From Mesorhabditis belari (lineage: Eukaryota; Nematoda; Chromadorea; Rhabditida; Rhabditidae), in the NCBI GenBank assembly GCA_958450365.1, contig CAUEEP010000923.1, forward strand, positions 389,501-453,500: a stretch of DNA of 64,000 nt, written 5' to 3'. Below, piece by piece: positions 52,363-62,891 of this stretch (position 1 is its first letter; every line of letters begins with the position of its first letter). The notes beneath the pieces were generated by a model, which searched no databases, was not told the origin of the DNA, and saw nothing but the letters and a program-made list of their open reading frames with translations. Position numbers and translations under genes: made by a program.

Positions 52363-53062
52363 AGAAAAAAGAAAGATGGTACATAAATCAGTTCTTATTT
52401 ATTTTTAAGTTAAAAATGAAACAAGACTGCTACTGGGATAAGGTGTGAAAGTATTAAAAAGTAAAGTGAAAGTAAGTAAAGTAAGTAAAGTAAGTAAAGT
52501 AAGTAAAGTAAGTAAAGTAAATAAAGTAAGTAAAGTCAGTAAAGCAAAGTAAATAAAGTAAGTAAAGCCAGTAAAGTTAGTAAATTAAAATTGTACTGAA
52601 TCTAAGAAATTTTTGAAAGTTTAGAACGAAGCCGATGATGTCACTTCGGATTTATTTCGGCATTTCGCTTTTTTCATCAAAGATGTCAACAAGGATCCAA
52701 AGGTGAGATTATTTTGAAGATTTCGGAATTTTTCATTTATTCATTTATTAAGTTCATCAACAATTCTACCATTTACAGGGTCTTCTAGGCGAACTCCATC
52801 GTCTTGATGAGTACCTTGGTGCAGCCGAATTCCCCTATCTTACAGGGAATTCCCTCGCTTATCTCGACTCTCTAATTCTCACACGATTGCATTCAATTCG
52901 AATCTCAGCTCAAGTTTCCAAAAATCTTTATCTTTATAAATCCATTTAGGCATTAAAAGACTTTTCGATACCCGATAATCTGAAAAATCTTTGGGCCTAT
53001 ATGGAAAGAGGATATACTTTACCTATTTTCCAGAACTCTTGTCCAAGTGATCAGGTGGGTTA
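49896..53062 (+). CDS. CLIC-like protein (EXC-4/EXL-1 type)
   Basis: Glutathione-transferase-fold chloride intracellular channel family. Exon 1 from the ATG at 49896 gives MGMILWLRAGSDGTRLGGDP then LSHHLFMLLLLK, the family's first strand and helix. The active-site Cys region (usually CPFS) reads DPLS, so the redox cysteine is absent; family members lacking this Cys occur among nematodes. Next exons: ALKFEVRTVNESKPPPEFRE; LGLRKPPAISDENGETFTHE (51908-52015); NEADDVTSDLFRHFAFFIKD (52625-52702); the helical domain GLLGELHRLDEYLGAAEFPY, LDSLILTRLHSIRISAQ (52779-52913); and NLKNLWAYMERGYTLPIFQN SCPSDQ (52950-53054). Read-through stops eight bases later (VG, tag), about 50 residues short of the family's usual C terminus. 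Either the gene is truncated or further exons were missed. The second intron (1.75 kb) is full of repeats. Confidence 0.82.
50581..50990 (-). pseudogene. Mariner-type transposase fossil (C terminus)
   Basis: Minus-strand fragments: SMDLNPLHFSALAFIKEQLR, matching the mariner 'SPDLNPLDF..W..LK' block (third catalytic residue region); then NRKINNLNDLRRELIK, NDLDANYLRRTVDSVKKLIK, and after a tandem repeat ADGGHFENFL with a taa at 50581-50583, the usual transposase C terminus. Several stops and frame shifts. The N-terminal half and terminal repeats were not found. It sits in an intron of the CLIC-like gene. Confidence 0.75.
50626..50730. repeat. 17-bp tandem repeat in a transposase fossil
   Basis: Six units of aaaggctttaattcaac (variants tcaat and ttaac). 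The unit matches the host sequence encoding the LIKA residues at its edge, so it grew by local duplication within the transposase remnant. Confidence 0.8.
51023..51070. repeat. Perfect 48-bp palindrome
   Basis: Arms of 23 bases, 51023-51045 and 51048-51070, are exact reverse complements (starting actttagcacagtattctg) with a 2-base spacer (gt). Intronic, 30 bases beyond the mariner fossil. Confidence 0.9.
51149..51207. repeat. 12-bp tandem repeat, CATATAGTCAAT
   Basis: Five units of catatagtcaat, decaying at both edges into other tagtc words. Confidence 0.85.
51308..51575. mobile_element. Palindromic MITE, ACCGTAAATACTGTAATA ends, copy 1
   Basis: Left gccgtaaatactgtaatagt g, right actattacagtatttacgg. 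Interior includes gttgcgtagtctagctttga and the inverse-pairing gcgactacgcgactgtacga, and a central aaaaaatagctgaaattcag / ctattttttgata hairpin. Nearly identical to the copy at 61614-61883. Intron of the CLIC-like gene. Confidence 0.88.
52100..52187 (-). tRNA. tRNA-like sequence with long variable arm
   Basis: On the minus strand: D-arm-like ggatagttcagtggttagag, a possible anticodon loop tcggaaa (GGA, Ser, but C at position 33), a variable-arm hairpin ccctcgaagcttgaggg and a T-arm gagggttcaatcccctc that pairs perfectly. The acceptor stem does not pair well. Intronic in the CLIC-like gene. A decayed tRNA-Ser-like gene or tRNA-derived repeat. Confidence 0.35.
52197..52361. repeat. GGGGAAGAA minisatellite and 37-base poly-G
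   Basis: Repeats of gggggaagaag followed by an uninterrupted run of 37 G (52325-52361). Long homopolymer G is rare in nematode DNA and the exact length may be a sequencing estimate. Confidence 0.85.
52450..52585. repeat. 9-bp tandem repeat, AAGTAAAGT
   Basis: About twelve units of aagtaaagt with variants (aaataaagt, cagtaaagc). Intron of the CLIC-like gene. Confidence 0.85.
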
Positions 53063-54185
53063 GAGCTATTTTTGAGTTGTTTTGAATAGAGAAGCAAAAT
53101 CTTAGAATAGAATCTTCAAGATCCTTCTTTAGGATCTTAAGATTTCGCTGATAGCTAACTGATTTTGCTGGCCACTCATTCTCAATCAAATTTTAGCTAA
53201 AATTTTTGATGACTTTATCTGGAAGGACTAGATTCAATCGATTTTTCAAGAATTTATTATTCTGTTTTCGCTGTAGAATTTGTATTAAAGCTAGTCGAAT
53301 TTGGGGGAAAAATGTTTCTGGGGCAAAAATTGGGACATAGTGAGGCTGAAAGAGGCGATCCGGCTCAGTCCTCCTCCTTTACGCAATCAAAATGGAATAG
53401 GTATCTATCAGAGGCATGTGCTATGTGGATAGCGATTACGCGACCGCACAAAGACCACCGCGCCAGTCATTTACACAGTGATTTTTCTTATGTAGATTGT
53501 CTAAGAGATATTCAGCTACCAAGGGTACCAAGGGTTTTCAGGTAATTGAATCAATAAACTCAATAAAATGAATAGCTCCAATTGATTGGTACCAAGGTAG
53601 CTATCTATTAATAACCAAGGTACCAAGGTACCAATCAATCAATAACCAAGGTACCAAGGTACCAATCAATTAAAGCTATTCATTTTATTGAGTCTATCAA
53701 TTGGAAAAGCTATTCTTTAATACCTGATAAGTGCTTGATAAATCGATCGGTGAAAGCCTATTGATAAACCGGTGAAAGCCATTTATTACAATCTTCGCTT
53801 CTGGTTATGGGTTTAAAATTTAGTCATAGCTTTTCCAGGAGATTATTCTTTATTGGGCTGAGCGACCGGACACTCCGAATATCTCCTCGCAAAAGCGAGC
53901 CGCTCTTTATCGTCAAAAGTCGACTCACACTTTCACATGTCCCTCAAATGAAAGCTCATAAAGAAAACTGTATAAATCTTATTGTTTTCCATATTAAACT
54001 ATCTATTCTACTAAATGTAAATCGATATTTTTGCTTCTTATTCTTCTTTCTCCAAACAAACTTGCCACTCTCGATTTCAAATAAGCATTCAAATAAAAGC
54101 ATTCAAATAAATTCAAATAAATTTATTCAAAAAAAAACCCGTATCCAAATAACAAATCAAATAGAATTTTCAAATTTTCGTAGAA
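53063..54185. other. Intergenic or undetected CLIC 3' exons
   Basis: I looked for the missing CLIC C terminus here and did not find a matching exon. Contains an inverted-repeat element at 53543-53700 and AT-rich low-complexity sequence. Confidence 0.4.
53543..53700. mobile_element. Inverted-repeat element, 160 bp
   Basis: aactcaataaaatgaatagc and its inverse gctattcattttattgagt pair, as do ccaattgattggtacc and ggtaccaatcaatt. The centre repeats aaccaaggtacc. Confidence 0.75.
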
Positions 54186-54659
54186 TCATTTCTCTTTTGA
54201 TTCGACAAGATCCCATCCATCTGGCTCTATCAATTCCCCATTTTTTAAAGGAATCAAAATTTTCTCATGTCTCTCATGAAGTTCTGCTTTTGTTGAATTT
54301 TCAGATTTCTTTAGCGACTCTACTATTGTACTTTCTTCACCAGCATTCTTCATCGTTGTTGTTTCCTCTTTTCCCTTCTCTTCTTTATCCTCTCCTTTTC
54401 CCTTCTCTTCTTTATCCTCTCCTTTTCCCTTCTCACCATCAATTCTCTCAACATCGTTATATCGAGGGAAAGATGTGCCAAATGTTCTCCTATATCCTTT
54501 TCTTTCACTTGCCTGGAAATTCCCATCGAATTTCCTCTCATCCCATGGCTCGACCAAGAGCGCTGGGCGACGATGGTGTTGACGATGCCTGGAACAAGAT
54601 TTCAAATCAAATTTGACCAAAAAACCGATCAATAATGACAAAACTGACTTAAAAACCAA
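54186..54659 (-). CDS. Possible small secreted Lys/Glu-rich protein
   Basis: A single open frame of 157 codons. It starts MVFKSVLSLLIGFLVKFDLK, which would serve as a signal peptide, followed by a basic patch (SRHRQHHRRPALLVEPWDER) and a Lys/Glu-rich repeat (GEKGKGEDKEEKGKGEDKEE) ending LIEPDGWDLVESKEK. It lies 184 bases downstream of the secreted-protein gene on the same strand. It could instead be a terminal exon of that gene. The repeated acidic stretch is low complexity, and a longer + strand frame overlaps, so the call is tentative. Confidence 0.35.
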   Translation of the reverse strand: MVFKSVLSLLIGFLVKFDLKSCSRHRQHHRRPALLVEPWDERKFDGNFQASERKGYRRTFGTSFPRYNDVERIDGEKGKGEDKEEKGKGEDKEEKGKEETTTMKNAGEESTIVESLKKSENSTKAELHERHEKILIPLKNGELIEPDGWDLVESKEK

Positions 54660-54842
54660 TTCTCAAGATTTCAAGCTTTATCGCTTACTATTCGTTCTTC
54701 AAAATTACCCAAATCAATCAAGCAACAGGGATATTCAGTCTCTGTATTTACAGAGATCTCAAGATAACAGTTAGATCCCAATATAACAGTTAGATCTCAA
54801 TATTGTTACAGAGCTTGTTAGGTTTAAAGCACTTATTATCAA

Positions 54843-57531
54843 TTATGAATTGCAACGACACCAATAAGCGGGAGTGCAGTAGTGACAGCAATTCGTTTCA
54901 CTCGACGGGCAATGGAAGTAAGGATTCCTGAAAAGTTGAGGAGCATTTGTTAGCTTTAGTAAGCGCACAACTTACATGCTGACAAGAGGGAAAGTTGGGT
55001 TATTCGATAAACGCTCGTGATTTGATCCATAGGGATTTGGAAGACGCTGAGCCCCATTCAAAGGGATGGCACGAGGGAAAAGATTGTAGAGAGGAGGGGG
55101 CATTGATGGAGGAGGAGGCAGGTTTACATTGCTGGAGATCATTGGATTGTTATTGCCAAGCCAAAGCCAAGCCAGCCAGCAAGCCAGCCAACCAGCCAGC
55201 AAGCAAGCCAGCAAGCCAGCCAGCAAGCCAGCCAGCAAGTCAGCCAGCCAGCCAGCAAGCCAGCCAGCTAGCCAGCCAGCCAGCCGAGCCACACAAATCA
55301 TCTAGAAGACGTCCGTACTTTGTGCTTTGTTAAGCACTCATTTTCTAGCAAACTCAAGCTTTCTCTTTTCACCAAAATTTAAGACAAGCAAGTGCACTAG
55401 AAAGCGCGCACAAAGCACGGAATTCTAGAGTTTTCTTTGGCACAGATTTCCGAACAAGCTTAAGCTTTTGGACTACTTGGTGATACTGGTATCCTTCTCT
55501 TCAGTTCTTATTCCATTTCTATATCTACCCCACTCTCCCGCCGAACTCACTTGTAAACAACAGGCGTATCCTGAGTCGACGATGCGATCCGGATTCGTTC
55601 TCGCAAAAATTGTCTCGCTAACGAGTCAAAACGAGCTGCATTTCGTGTCTCCTCCATAGCTTGCTGAAAAATTTGTACAATGTGTACAATGTACAATACA
55701 ATGTGACTTAATTAACTTACGCTTAATCCAGCAAAAGGAATTGGAGGAGTTGGTTTAAGAGTTGTAGTGGTTGGGGTGGAGGTGGAAAGGAGGAGATTGA
55801 TAGAGAGAGGTGGACGAAGAGTGATACGTACCGGTGGTGGAGGGGCCATCACCAGGTAGTGAGCTGGACGCACGGGTACAGCTGAAAGAAAATCATAAAG
55901 CGGTTTTTGGCAGGTTCATTAGATGAAGATAGAACTGAAGATAGAACTGAAATAGAATCTTTTTTTGATTACCTGAAATGGTGGTTTGTTGTGCGGCACT
56001 CGTGGTCGTTGATTCAAACGGAGTCGACGCGATTGTCGGCTTCGACGTTTGGGAAACGCGTCGAACCACCGGTGACATCGGTAAAGCCGGCTTCAACGCC
56101 GGCATTTGAGTCGGAATCTGTAGAAATCGACTTTTTCTAGCATTTCCTTTATCTTTACCCGATCTAAAGCTCCTTCAACGAGTAAACGTTCGATGTATTC
56201 CTCAACTAATCGCTTCACTTCATGCTTATCAGCACCAGTTTCCGAAGCTCGATAGACCGATGTCTAAAAGAAAATAAAAGAAAACGGTTTTAGAAAAAAA
56301 AGGGTTTTCAAATACCAATAATTGTTTGTACAAATGATTCGGCAACAGCTGAGCGTACACCGAACATTCATGGCTTTGTTGTCGATATCTGAAAAGTGAT
56401 CAAGTGATCATTTTATTCTATTAGGTTTAGATATTAGAAATCTACATATCTCTGTGCTTTCTAGGTGTAGTGGCTAGATTTTGTTTGCTTGAAAATGTAC
56501 AGTTTTGTGCTTGTACAGTTTTGTGCTTGTACAGTATTGTACTTGTACAGTTTTGTACTTGTACAGTTTTGTGCTTGTGCTTGTACAGCTTTGTGCTTTA
56601 GGGATATCATTTAGAAATCATTTTGACTTTTTTCGAGAATCTTGTATTCAAAAATGGATAGAATTTTTCTTTTCACAGAAATTCTCTTACTTTTCAATCT
56701 CCGGATAGATTTCCTTCCATTGCGCATCGGTGACATGACCGTGAACGAAGTGATAAACTTCGGAGAGAACCTAATCGTTAAAACCATGATTAGCTTTGAA
56801 TGAAAGAAATTCCAGTCTTTGAAGAAAACCCTTTGCTCTGGCTTTGAAATCTCAATTCTTTTGAAATCCCAATTCTAGTTATGTGAGATTTCCTTTTAGC
56901 CCATAGTCTTTCTTAAACAAATCTTATCACAAAAGAAGGCCATTTTCGCATATCCCAGCACTTCAGCACTAGAACGAAAGAAAGAGTAAAAGAGAGAGAG
57001 AGAGGAAAGAGGGAGTAATATTTGTCGAAAGGTTTAAAAGCATAAAGACTCCGGTATGTGTCTGTTTGTGCGCCTGTTTGTGTGTATTTCTCTTCTGTAT
57101 GCCCCTTCCATTTTTCCCCAATTTTCATCTCTTACAACCCTTTGTCTATATCGAAAGAAAAGGCACACAGACTGCTAAGAATGGAAGGCTTTTTTGGAAA
57201 CCGATTTATCACCTCTCAAAATAGATAAGTATAGCGTGCAACTCGTTTTTTGATCAATACCTAGCAAGCTAATCTCATTTCCAAATAAAATCTTCTTAAC
57301 GATACAGAATGAGTTCACTTTGTCAAGCTTTAGTCTTTCACAAGCTTTGCCACCAACCTCAGCTTGATTGCTCCCATCAAAATTCTCGTGCACTATCCGC
57401 TTCAACTCTTTCTTCTCGCTAACAGTCAAATATCGTTCGAAAGACGATTTCGGTCCAATGCAGCCACCAACAATAAATGCGGATCCAAATTCGAATATAG
57501 AACTAAAAATGAAAAGAGAGAATAGCCACAT
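54843..57531 (-). CDS. Secreted nematode-type protein with Pro/Thr-rich middle
   Basis: Start 57529-57531: signal peptide MWLFSLFIFSSIFEFGSA. A helical N-terminal domain follows (FERYLTVSEKKELKRIVHEN, spliced to LSEVYHFVHGHVTDAQWKEI, then YRQQSHECSVYAQLLPNHLY and KHEVKRLVEEYIERLLVEGA). Next is a Pro/Thr-rich stretch (TPFESTTTSAAQQTTIS, MAPPPPVRITLRPPLS, STSTPTTTTLKPTPP), a helix (QAMEETRNAARFDSLARQFL), and NNNPMISSNVNLPPPPSMPP. The end is ambiguous: read-through gives LVSM and stop at 54972, while splicing gives a Cys-rich tail (NPYFHCPSSETNCCHYC, then PAYWCRC) with stop at 54843. The N-terminal helices look like those of nematode secreted 'LT..EK.ELK.I...' proteins; family not named. Confidence 0.65.
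55155..55285. repeat. (CAGC)n / AGCCAGCA repeat
   Basis: About 130 bases of agccagcaagccagccagc in an intron (or at an exon edge) of the secreted-protein gene. Open in several frames by repeat geometry. Confidence 0.85.
55314..55420. mobile_element. MITE, GTACTTTGTGCT family, copy D
   Basis: Left ccgtactttgtgctttg, right cgcgcacaaagcacgg; inner cattttctagc pairs with gcactagaaag. Shorter than the other copies, with a diverged centre. Intronic in the secreted-protein gene. Confidence 0.65.
56497..56598. repeat. 16-bp tandem repeat, TACAGTTTTGTGCTTG
   Basis: About six units of tacagttttgtgcttg with minor variants (tattgtactt, tttgtactt). In an intron of the secreted-protein gene. Confidence 0.85.
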
Positions 57532-58370
57532 CGGCTTGCCGACAAGATCGTTTAGTTTTGAAATTGCATACGAGTTGAGGGAAAAGAGGAAGCAATGGTG
57601 GTGATGATCAAATGGCGCCCATTCCTTTCCGACAACCGGAACCGCACCAATAGGGAATCGAATACGACCGATGTGTCAGAACGCCGCCGATGGGCCTCTT
57701 TCCGATACAAGAAGAGGGCGTCAACGGGAGCCCCCCTCCGGCCTAAGCAATAGGCCACAACCACGCACACAAACAAAACGACACTCGCCCTTCACCGACC
57801 ATGTTTCATCAACTAATACCGCTAGTACTCCAAAGATTATAGCCCTTTTCGTTTTAAAATTCCCATATACCATTGATATCTTGTTTAAAAATTTTTTATT
57901 CTTTAAAAAAGGAAACCAATAACCGCAAAACTCGGATATCTTTTATATATCATCAAACAAACGAGATTATCTGAAAATACTCGCGTTTTCTACCAATGGT
58001 AGGCACGCTCTCGGAGTTTAATACATTAACAGGGGTTTTTATGGGACAAATTTATCCTTTTCAACAAAAACAAATAAAGCAACAAAAAAACAACACCGTA
58101 ATTATATAACACTCCAAAACAAAAGCTTAGGGTTTGCTTTACAAGGAGACAAAAAAACAGAATGAAGCCTGTCTTTAGGTAAGAAACAATTGAAATGGAA
58201 CGAGTTCCAAGGAGATCGAAAGGTGTAAAGACTAAACAAAGCTACACGAGAACTAGCTAAAGGAAGTTGGAGACGAGATATAAAACGGTGATGGACCCTA
58301 TGATGGAAAAGGGATCGACGGTTTAATGGATCTGTTTGGGAGAGGACGCACATGGAGCGGTGGAAAGAGT
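57532..58370. other. Intergenic, no gene seen
   Basis: Upstream of the secreted-protein gene and downstream of vig-1. Two short open frames at 57552-57776 on opposite strands lack splice or codon support. Confidence 0.45.
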
Positions 58371-60256
58371 TCAACCAAGGGATGGAAACTCGTTGGCGTT
58401 GGCCAAGTCGGCTTTGAAGTGACCATCGTGACCACGAGATGGACGAGCTCCACCTAAAAAAATAAAGTTCATATAGTACGAATCAATAGTCTTTACCTCC
58501 ACGGCCACCAAAATTTCCTCCTCTGCCTCCTCTTGGCCCACGGTCTCCTCCACCTCTTCCACCACGACCTCCACGTTCAGCGCGCTCGCCTCCTCCTCCA
58601 CGGCCTTGGTCCGCAAAACGAATGTCCAAGTCAACGAGCTTCTTCTTGCTTTCTTTCGCAACCAAAACCTGTTGATGCTAAAAGAAAAGAATAAAAATCG
58701 TTTAACCGCTTCGTGCTAACCTCCTCTTCATGAAGCTCTTTCTTGGTCAAAGGCACAAGCTTTCCAAAATTGTCTTGTCCGCCCTCATTGGCTTTTCTGA
58801 TGTTGAACTTGTTCGCATCTTTCTAAAGCAAACAGTATTGCATTAATGAAGGAAAGTCTACTTGGAGCGAAGCTTTGTACTCAGCGAGTGTCTTTTGAGA
58901 AGCAAGCAGAGCCTCCAAAGCCTCTTGCTCGAGTTCTTCGGCGGTCTTTTCTCGCTTTTCCTCGGCTTCGACCTTGACTTCTTCATTTTCACCCTCTTCA
59001 GTGGCGGCAAGTTCGTCCTAGAAATAAAGGTAGACAGTTTTGTGATAAATAGTATACGACTCTCCAACATTATAATTAGCGTCTGTCGCTTGTACAGGTG
59101 AGATCAAGTGGCATAAGAGCACCCAACCCGTATTTAGTCAAACTTTGCTTTACGAAACATCCAGCACCAGAGCTTTGAGAGAAAAAAGAACCGGTGACTC
59201 TATGCTCGATCGACATTGCTACTTTACTTATGCTAATGAAGTATTCACCTTTGGAGTTCCCCAGTTACCACGTCCATGTCCTTCTTTCTTCTCTCCTTCC
59301 TTGCGATCAGAGCCACTTTGACGATCGAACTCGCGGGATCCACGGAAACCTCCTCTGCCTCCGCGACCACCACCGAACCCACGGCCGCCTCTTGGACGGA
59401 AAGAACGTTCGCCCTCGAAAGCTGGAGGCGTATTCTCATCAGTCACTTCTTTGTGAGGCTCATCAGCGTTGCTTGAATCACCGACTGGTCTCGGAGCACC
59501 GCCGCCACGTCCACCACGGCTAAAAAGCACAAAATAATAAGGATCTTGTGGAAAGCAAAATGTACTAAAATGACCTACAATGGTCCTCCACGTCCGCGAC
59601 CGCCGCGTCCACGGAATCCTCCTTCCTGATGTCCTTCTTTGTTAGGAAAATCACCTTCTTGTCGCTCGGGGCGGGGAGGACGGTCGCCACGATCAACACG
59701 GGGAGGGCGTGGCCCATCCCCACGAGCTCCCTAAAATATGATATTCTCAACAGGTTCCTTTCATTATATAAACAATTCTCTAAAAGATTTCCCTTAACAA
59801 CTAGAAATAATTTAAATCACTTACACGAGGTCCACCGCGACCCCTTCCCCGTCCACCACGCTCTCCAGCAGCAGTCGGACGATTCTCCTTGTTAGCTAAA
59901 AGTAAACAATTATTATCCTGTAAGAGCAAAAAATACCAGCAGCGGTAGCGGCAGCAGCCTTCCTTGCAGCCTCCTCTTTAGCCTTCGCTTTTCTGGCTTC
60001 ATCCTTTTCAGCTTTCTTTTGGGCTGGAGTTTTCTTCTCCTGAGCTCCTAGCTTGAGCAGCTCGCTTGGATCACCCAACTCTAAAATAACAAAACAATGA
60101 ATACGTATTACAACAGACAGACGACTAAAATAAATTCTGGCTACTACCTAGGCAAATCGTAGTCGTTTAGTTTTTTTAAACTTTGAAAAGCCCACCATCA
60201 TCCGATCCCAAGTCAAAATTGAACTTGTTGTCAGTTTGAACACCGTATTCCACCAT
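58371..60256 (-). CDS. vig-1: VIG-1 / SERBP1-family RNA-binding protein
   Basis: An RGG-rich mRNA- and ribosome-binding protein; Vasa-intronic-gene homologues were described as RISC components. Start 60254-60256: MVEYGVQTDNKFNFDLGSDD, then ELGDPSELLKLGAQEKKTPA and a Lys/Ala helix (EARKAKAKEEAARKAAAATA). Then RGG blocks: GERGGRGRGRGGPR, RGRGGRGRGGPLRGGRGGGA, FRPRGGRGFGGGRGGRGGFR, the SERBP1 (HABP4/PAI-RBP1) core SREFDRQSGSDRKEGEKKEG with RGNWGTPKDEL, and TAEELEQEALEALLASQKTL, FNIRKANEGGQDNFGKLVPL. A second RGG tail precedes ANANEFPSLG, tga at 58371-58373. All expected family blocks are intact. Nine or more exons. Confidence 0.92.
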
Positions 60257-61613
60257 TTTGATGAAGCTTTGTGCGTCCTGATCCGTCACCGAATATAATC
60301 ACCAGATCATTAAAGTACCCTGAAAAAAACAAGTAAAAACGAAGCCTGATAATAAAAAACGTCAGAAAAAACAAAAAAAGGTAAGGCTTTGTTAAAAGTA
60401 GAATTAGTTTTTACATAAAATCATGCCTGAGTATCGGCAGTGTAATAGCACTGTAGGCGGGTTGATGCGCAGGGACAAGAGAGCACGGGGGAAAAGAAAA
60501 ATGGCGCGAAAGATGAAAGTCAAAAATTCCCCTGAATCAGTTAGCAGAAAGGATCGTAAAAATGCACAAACACGACCACCGTAGCAATTTCCGGATGTGA
60601 GAATTTAGTTCAACTAATGCATTGCTATAAAAACGTAATGTTCTTTTGCGAAACTAGGGATTTAATTAAAAATCACCGACAGCAAGCAGACAATTTTAAC
60701 GAATGAAAAAACTTTTCTCCTTTTCCATCTTTGCGCCGCAAATAATAAGATATTCAGTTCACTAATAGAAATTCCTCTAATTTTGAGACGAAATATTTTG
60801 GTTATATTACATTTCTACTCTTTGTACAATTGCCATTTTTGTGTGTCTTGCGGGGGGTGGGACAAAACGCAAGTTTTTGCGCACCTGGACATTTGCGCAC
60901 CTTTTGTTTGGTGGAAAAGGCCTTAGGCAAGGCCGTAGAGCTTCGAAAATATTTCCATATCAGGGAATCGTATGCGTAGATTCAGAATTTTGACAAATCA
61001 GACCTCGTTGACACGTCAAATTTGGACTAAAAGGCAAAAACTACGCAACTTAACGCTTTTCCGCAGTCTTTTCTACTTCACAATTTTAATTCACACTGTT
61101 TTCAATTAGAAAACACGTTTAAATACATATACAGCCCAAAAAATACTAATTTTTGTGTCACCGATTGGGCTTTTTGCTCTTTATATAGATTTTATGCCAT
61201 TTTCAGATGCCGATAAAATAGCGAGCATCGTCGACGAGAAAAAGTAGTATAAAAAAATTAAAATAAACGATCAGAGTTGGTAGGAAAGTGTGTTGAAAAG
61301 CGCAAATTTGGCGCAAATGATACGCGGCGCAAATAATTTGGCGCTTTTGCTAGCACCTCTGTCTTGCTTTAAATTTTGTTTTCCTTTACTTTTATAAGTT
61401 TTTAGAACCGCAAAGTTATCGTTTTTGTTGCTGGGACGTGTCATCCTTGGATCTCATACACCTTATAACGGTAAGGTAACTTAAAAAATCGTAAAATGGT
61501 AGTTTTAGGGTAAACCTTCAAACAAACTCGAGTAGAAAGGAGAAATGAGCGAAGAGTCCCGGAAAATGATGTTGAAAAGCAGGTGAGAGTTGACGAGGGC
61601 AACAAAATGTACT

Positions 61614-61883
61614 TACCGTAAATACTGTAATAGTACCCCACCCCCATAATGACGGTGCGGAGTGTTGCGTAGTCTAGCTTTGAACGCGTTTTTCTCGACA
61701 CTGGTTTATGCTACAATGCGCGCTTAGGTATCAAAAAATAGCTGAAATTCAGGGCTTTTTTTGATACCAAAGACACGTTTTTTTAAAAGTACGGGCGCTT
61801 TGAAAAAAATGAAATACTAAAAAAATTTTTGCGACTACCCGACTGTACGAGGGCGGTGGGGTATTATCACAGTATTTACGGTA
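61614..61883. mobile_element. Palindromic MITE, ACCGTAAATACTGTAATA ends, copy 2
   Basis: Starts taccgtaaatactgtaatag and ends tatcacagtatttacggta. Over most of its 270 bases it equals copy 1 (51308-51575): both contain gacggtgcggagtgttgcgt and ctggtttatgctacaatgcg. A short duplicated TA flanks it. Confidence 0.9.
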
Positions 61884-62134
61884 GGTAGCTTTTTTTACAG
61901 TCATTTCTATCCGCAAAGAAAGTGCTTTTATAGTGCTGAACAATATGGAACTTTAGATTGGAGTTAAAAGAGTTGCTTTTTACTATCTTTCTAGTCAGTT
62001 TTTTTTTCGCACTATGTCGCAAAATGTTTAATAATTTACTCAAGAAACATATATCGTTTCAGCAAAAATGCAAGCAAAGCAAAAGCAAAAATGATATTGG
62101 TATGTAACTTGTTGTTAGCAAGAAGTTACCAATA

Positions 62135-62192
62135 ACCACTGCGACTACGCGACTGTACGAGGGGGTGGAGTACTATTACAATATTTACGGTA
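62135..62192. mobile_element. Half-copy of the ACCGTAAAT MITE
   Basis: Only the right half is present: ctgcgactacgcgactgtac gaggggg, then actattacaatatttacggta. The left half is missing. Confidence 0.75.
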
Positions 62193-62355
62193 ACTGTTGT
62201 AGCGCTTAACGGTTAGAGTTGCTTATCGATCGATCAATAAGACTTCATTATTGATAGCCGAGTCTCCTAGGCACATATTTTTGTACTCTGTAGATTATTA
62301 AATTCCCAGCTTTAAGCCAATTAATGTATGTATATCAAATGATCAATTTAGTGGC

Positions 62356-62712
62356 GCGATGAAGTCGGCAACGGGAGAGGTAATCGACGCTAGACATGTA
62401 AAATTGGTGGCTACAATTGAGGCTCAAGGATATCAAGTGGGTTTTTAAAGCAATGGTACACTTGTATCATGTAAATCAGACTTGTAAGACTGGTTTACTG
62501 TCTTGCAAGAATTGTAAGATAAAACTTCGTCAAGCACCCTATCACAACCATTCACTTTTTTTACTAAGTATTGTAAATTTTGTTCTGTGATTAGATAAAT
62601 TGATTTAAATCGATCACTTTCCAGGGAACTCTCTGCCCGACCAATTCCTCTCTCGGCAATCCTTTCATTCACACATTCCCGAAAGCGCTCACCCTCCGTG
62701 ATGAGAAGAAAG
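62356..62712 (+). CDS. 3' end of a small unrecognised gene
   Basis: Two exons join in frame. The first follows a ttag acceptor at 62350 and reads GAMKSATGEVIDARHVKLVA, TIEAQGYQ; the donor is at 62437. The second starts after ttccag near 62624 and reads GTLCPTNSSLGNPFIHTF, then LTLRDEKKD and taa at 62710-62712. An ATG inside the first exon could be the true start, giving a protein of about 55 residues; otherwise upstream exons were missed. Family not recognised. Confidence 0.45.
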
Positions 62713-62891
62713 ATTAAAATTAGCATTAAGTGATAGAAAACGGGTCTTTTTGTGATTTCTGTGAGTCTTTGTGATTTATTCTATTCATGTAGATAAATTC
62801 TTACAACAATTTATCCACTAAACAAGCAAATGATTACTATAAACCAAAAACTAAGCAATAGTTAACAGAGAGAAAAAGATTTGTCACCGAA

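Larger units (their letters stand above)
60257..62359. other. Intergenic region upstream of vig-1
   Basis: AT-rich 5' flank of vig-1. Contains the palindromic MITE at 61614-61883 and a half-copy at 62135-62192. A possible small exon at 61405-61471 between tttag and gtaagg was noted but not joined to anything. Confidence 0.4.

Noticed and set aside
53807..54616. 269-codon + strand frame
   Set aside because: Low complexity (Ser/Asn/Ile/Phe), lacks known domains and overlaps a minus-strand frame that begins with a signal peptide; AT-rich sequence on this strand easily gives long frames.
55155..55333. Poly-(AlaSerGlnPro/TrpLeuAla) frames
   Set aside because: Generated by a CAGC repeat; only the adjoining minus-strand NLPPPPSMPP exon has coding support.
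59194..59523. 109-codon + strand frame
   Set aside because: It is the antisense shadow of vig-1 RGG exons.
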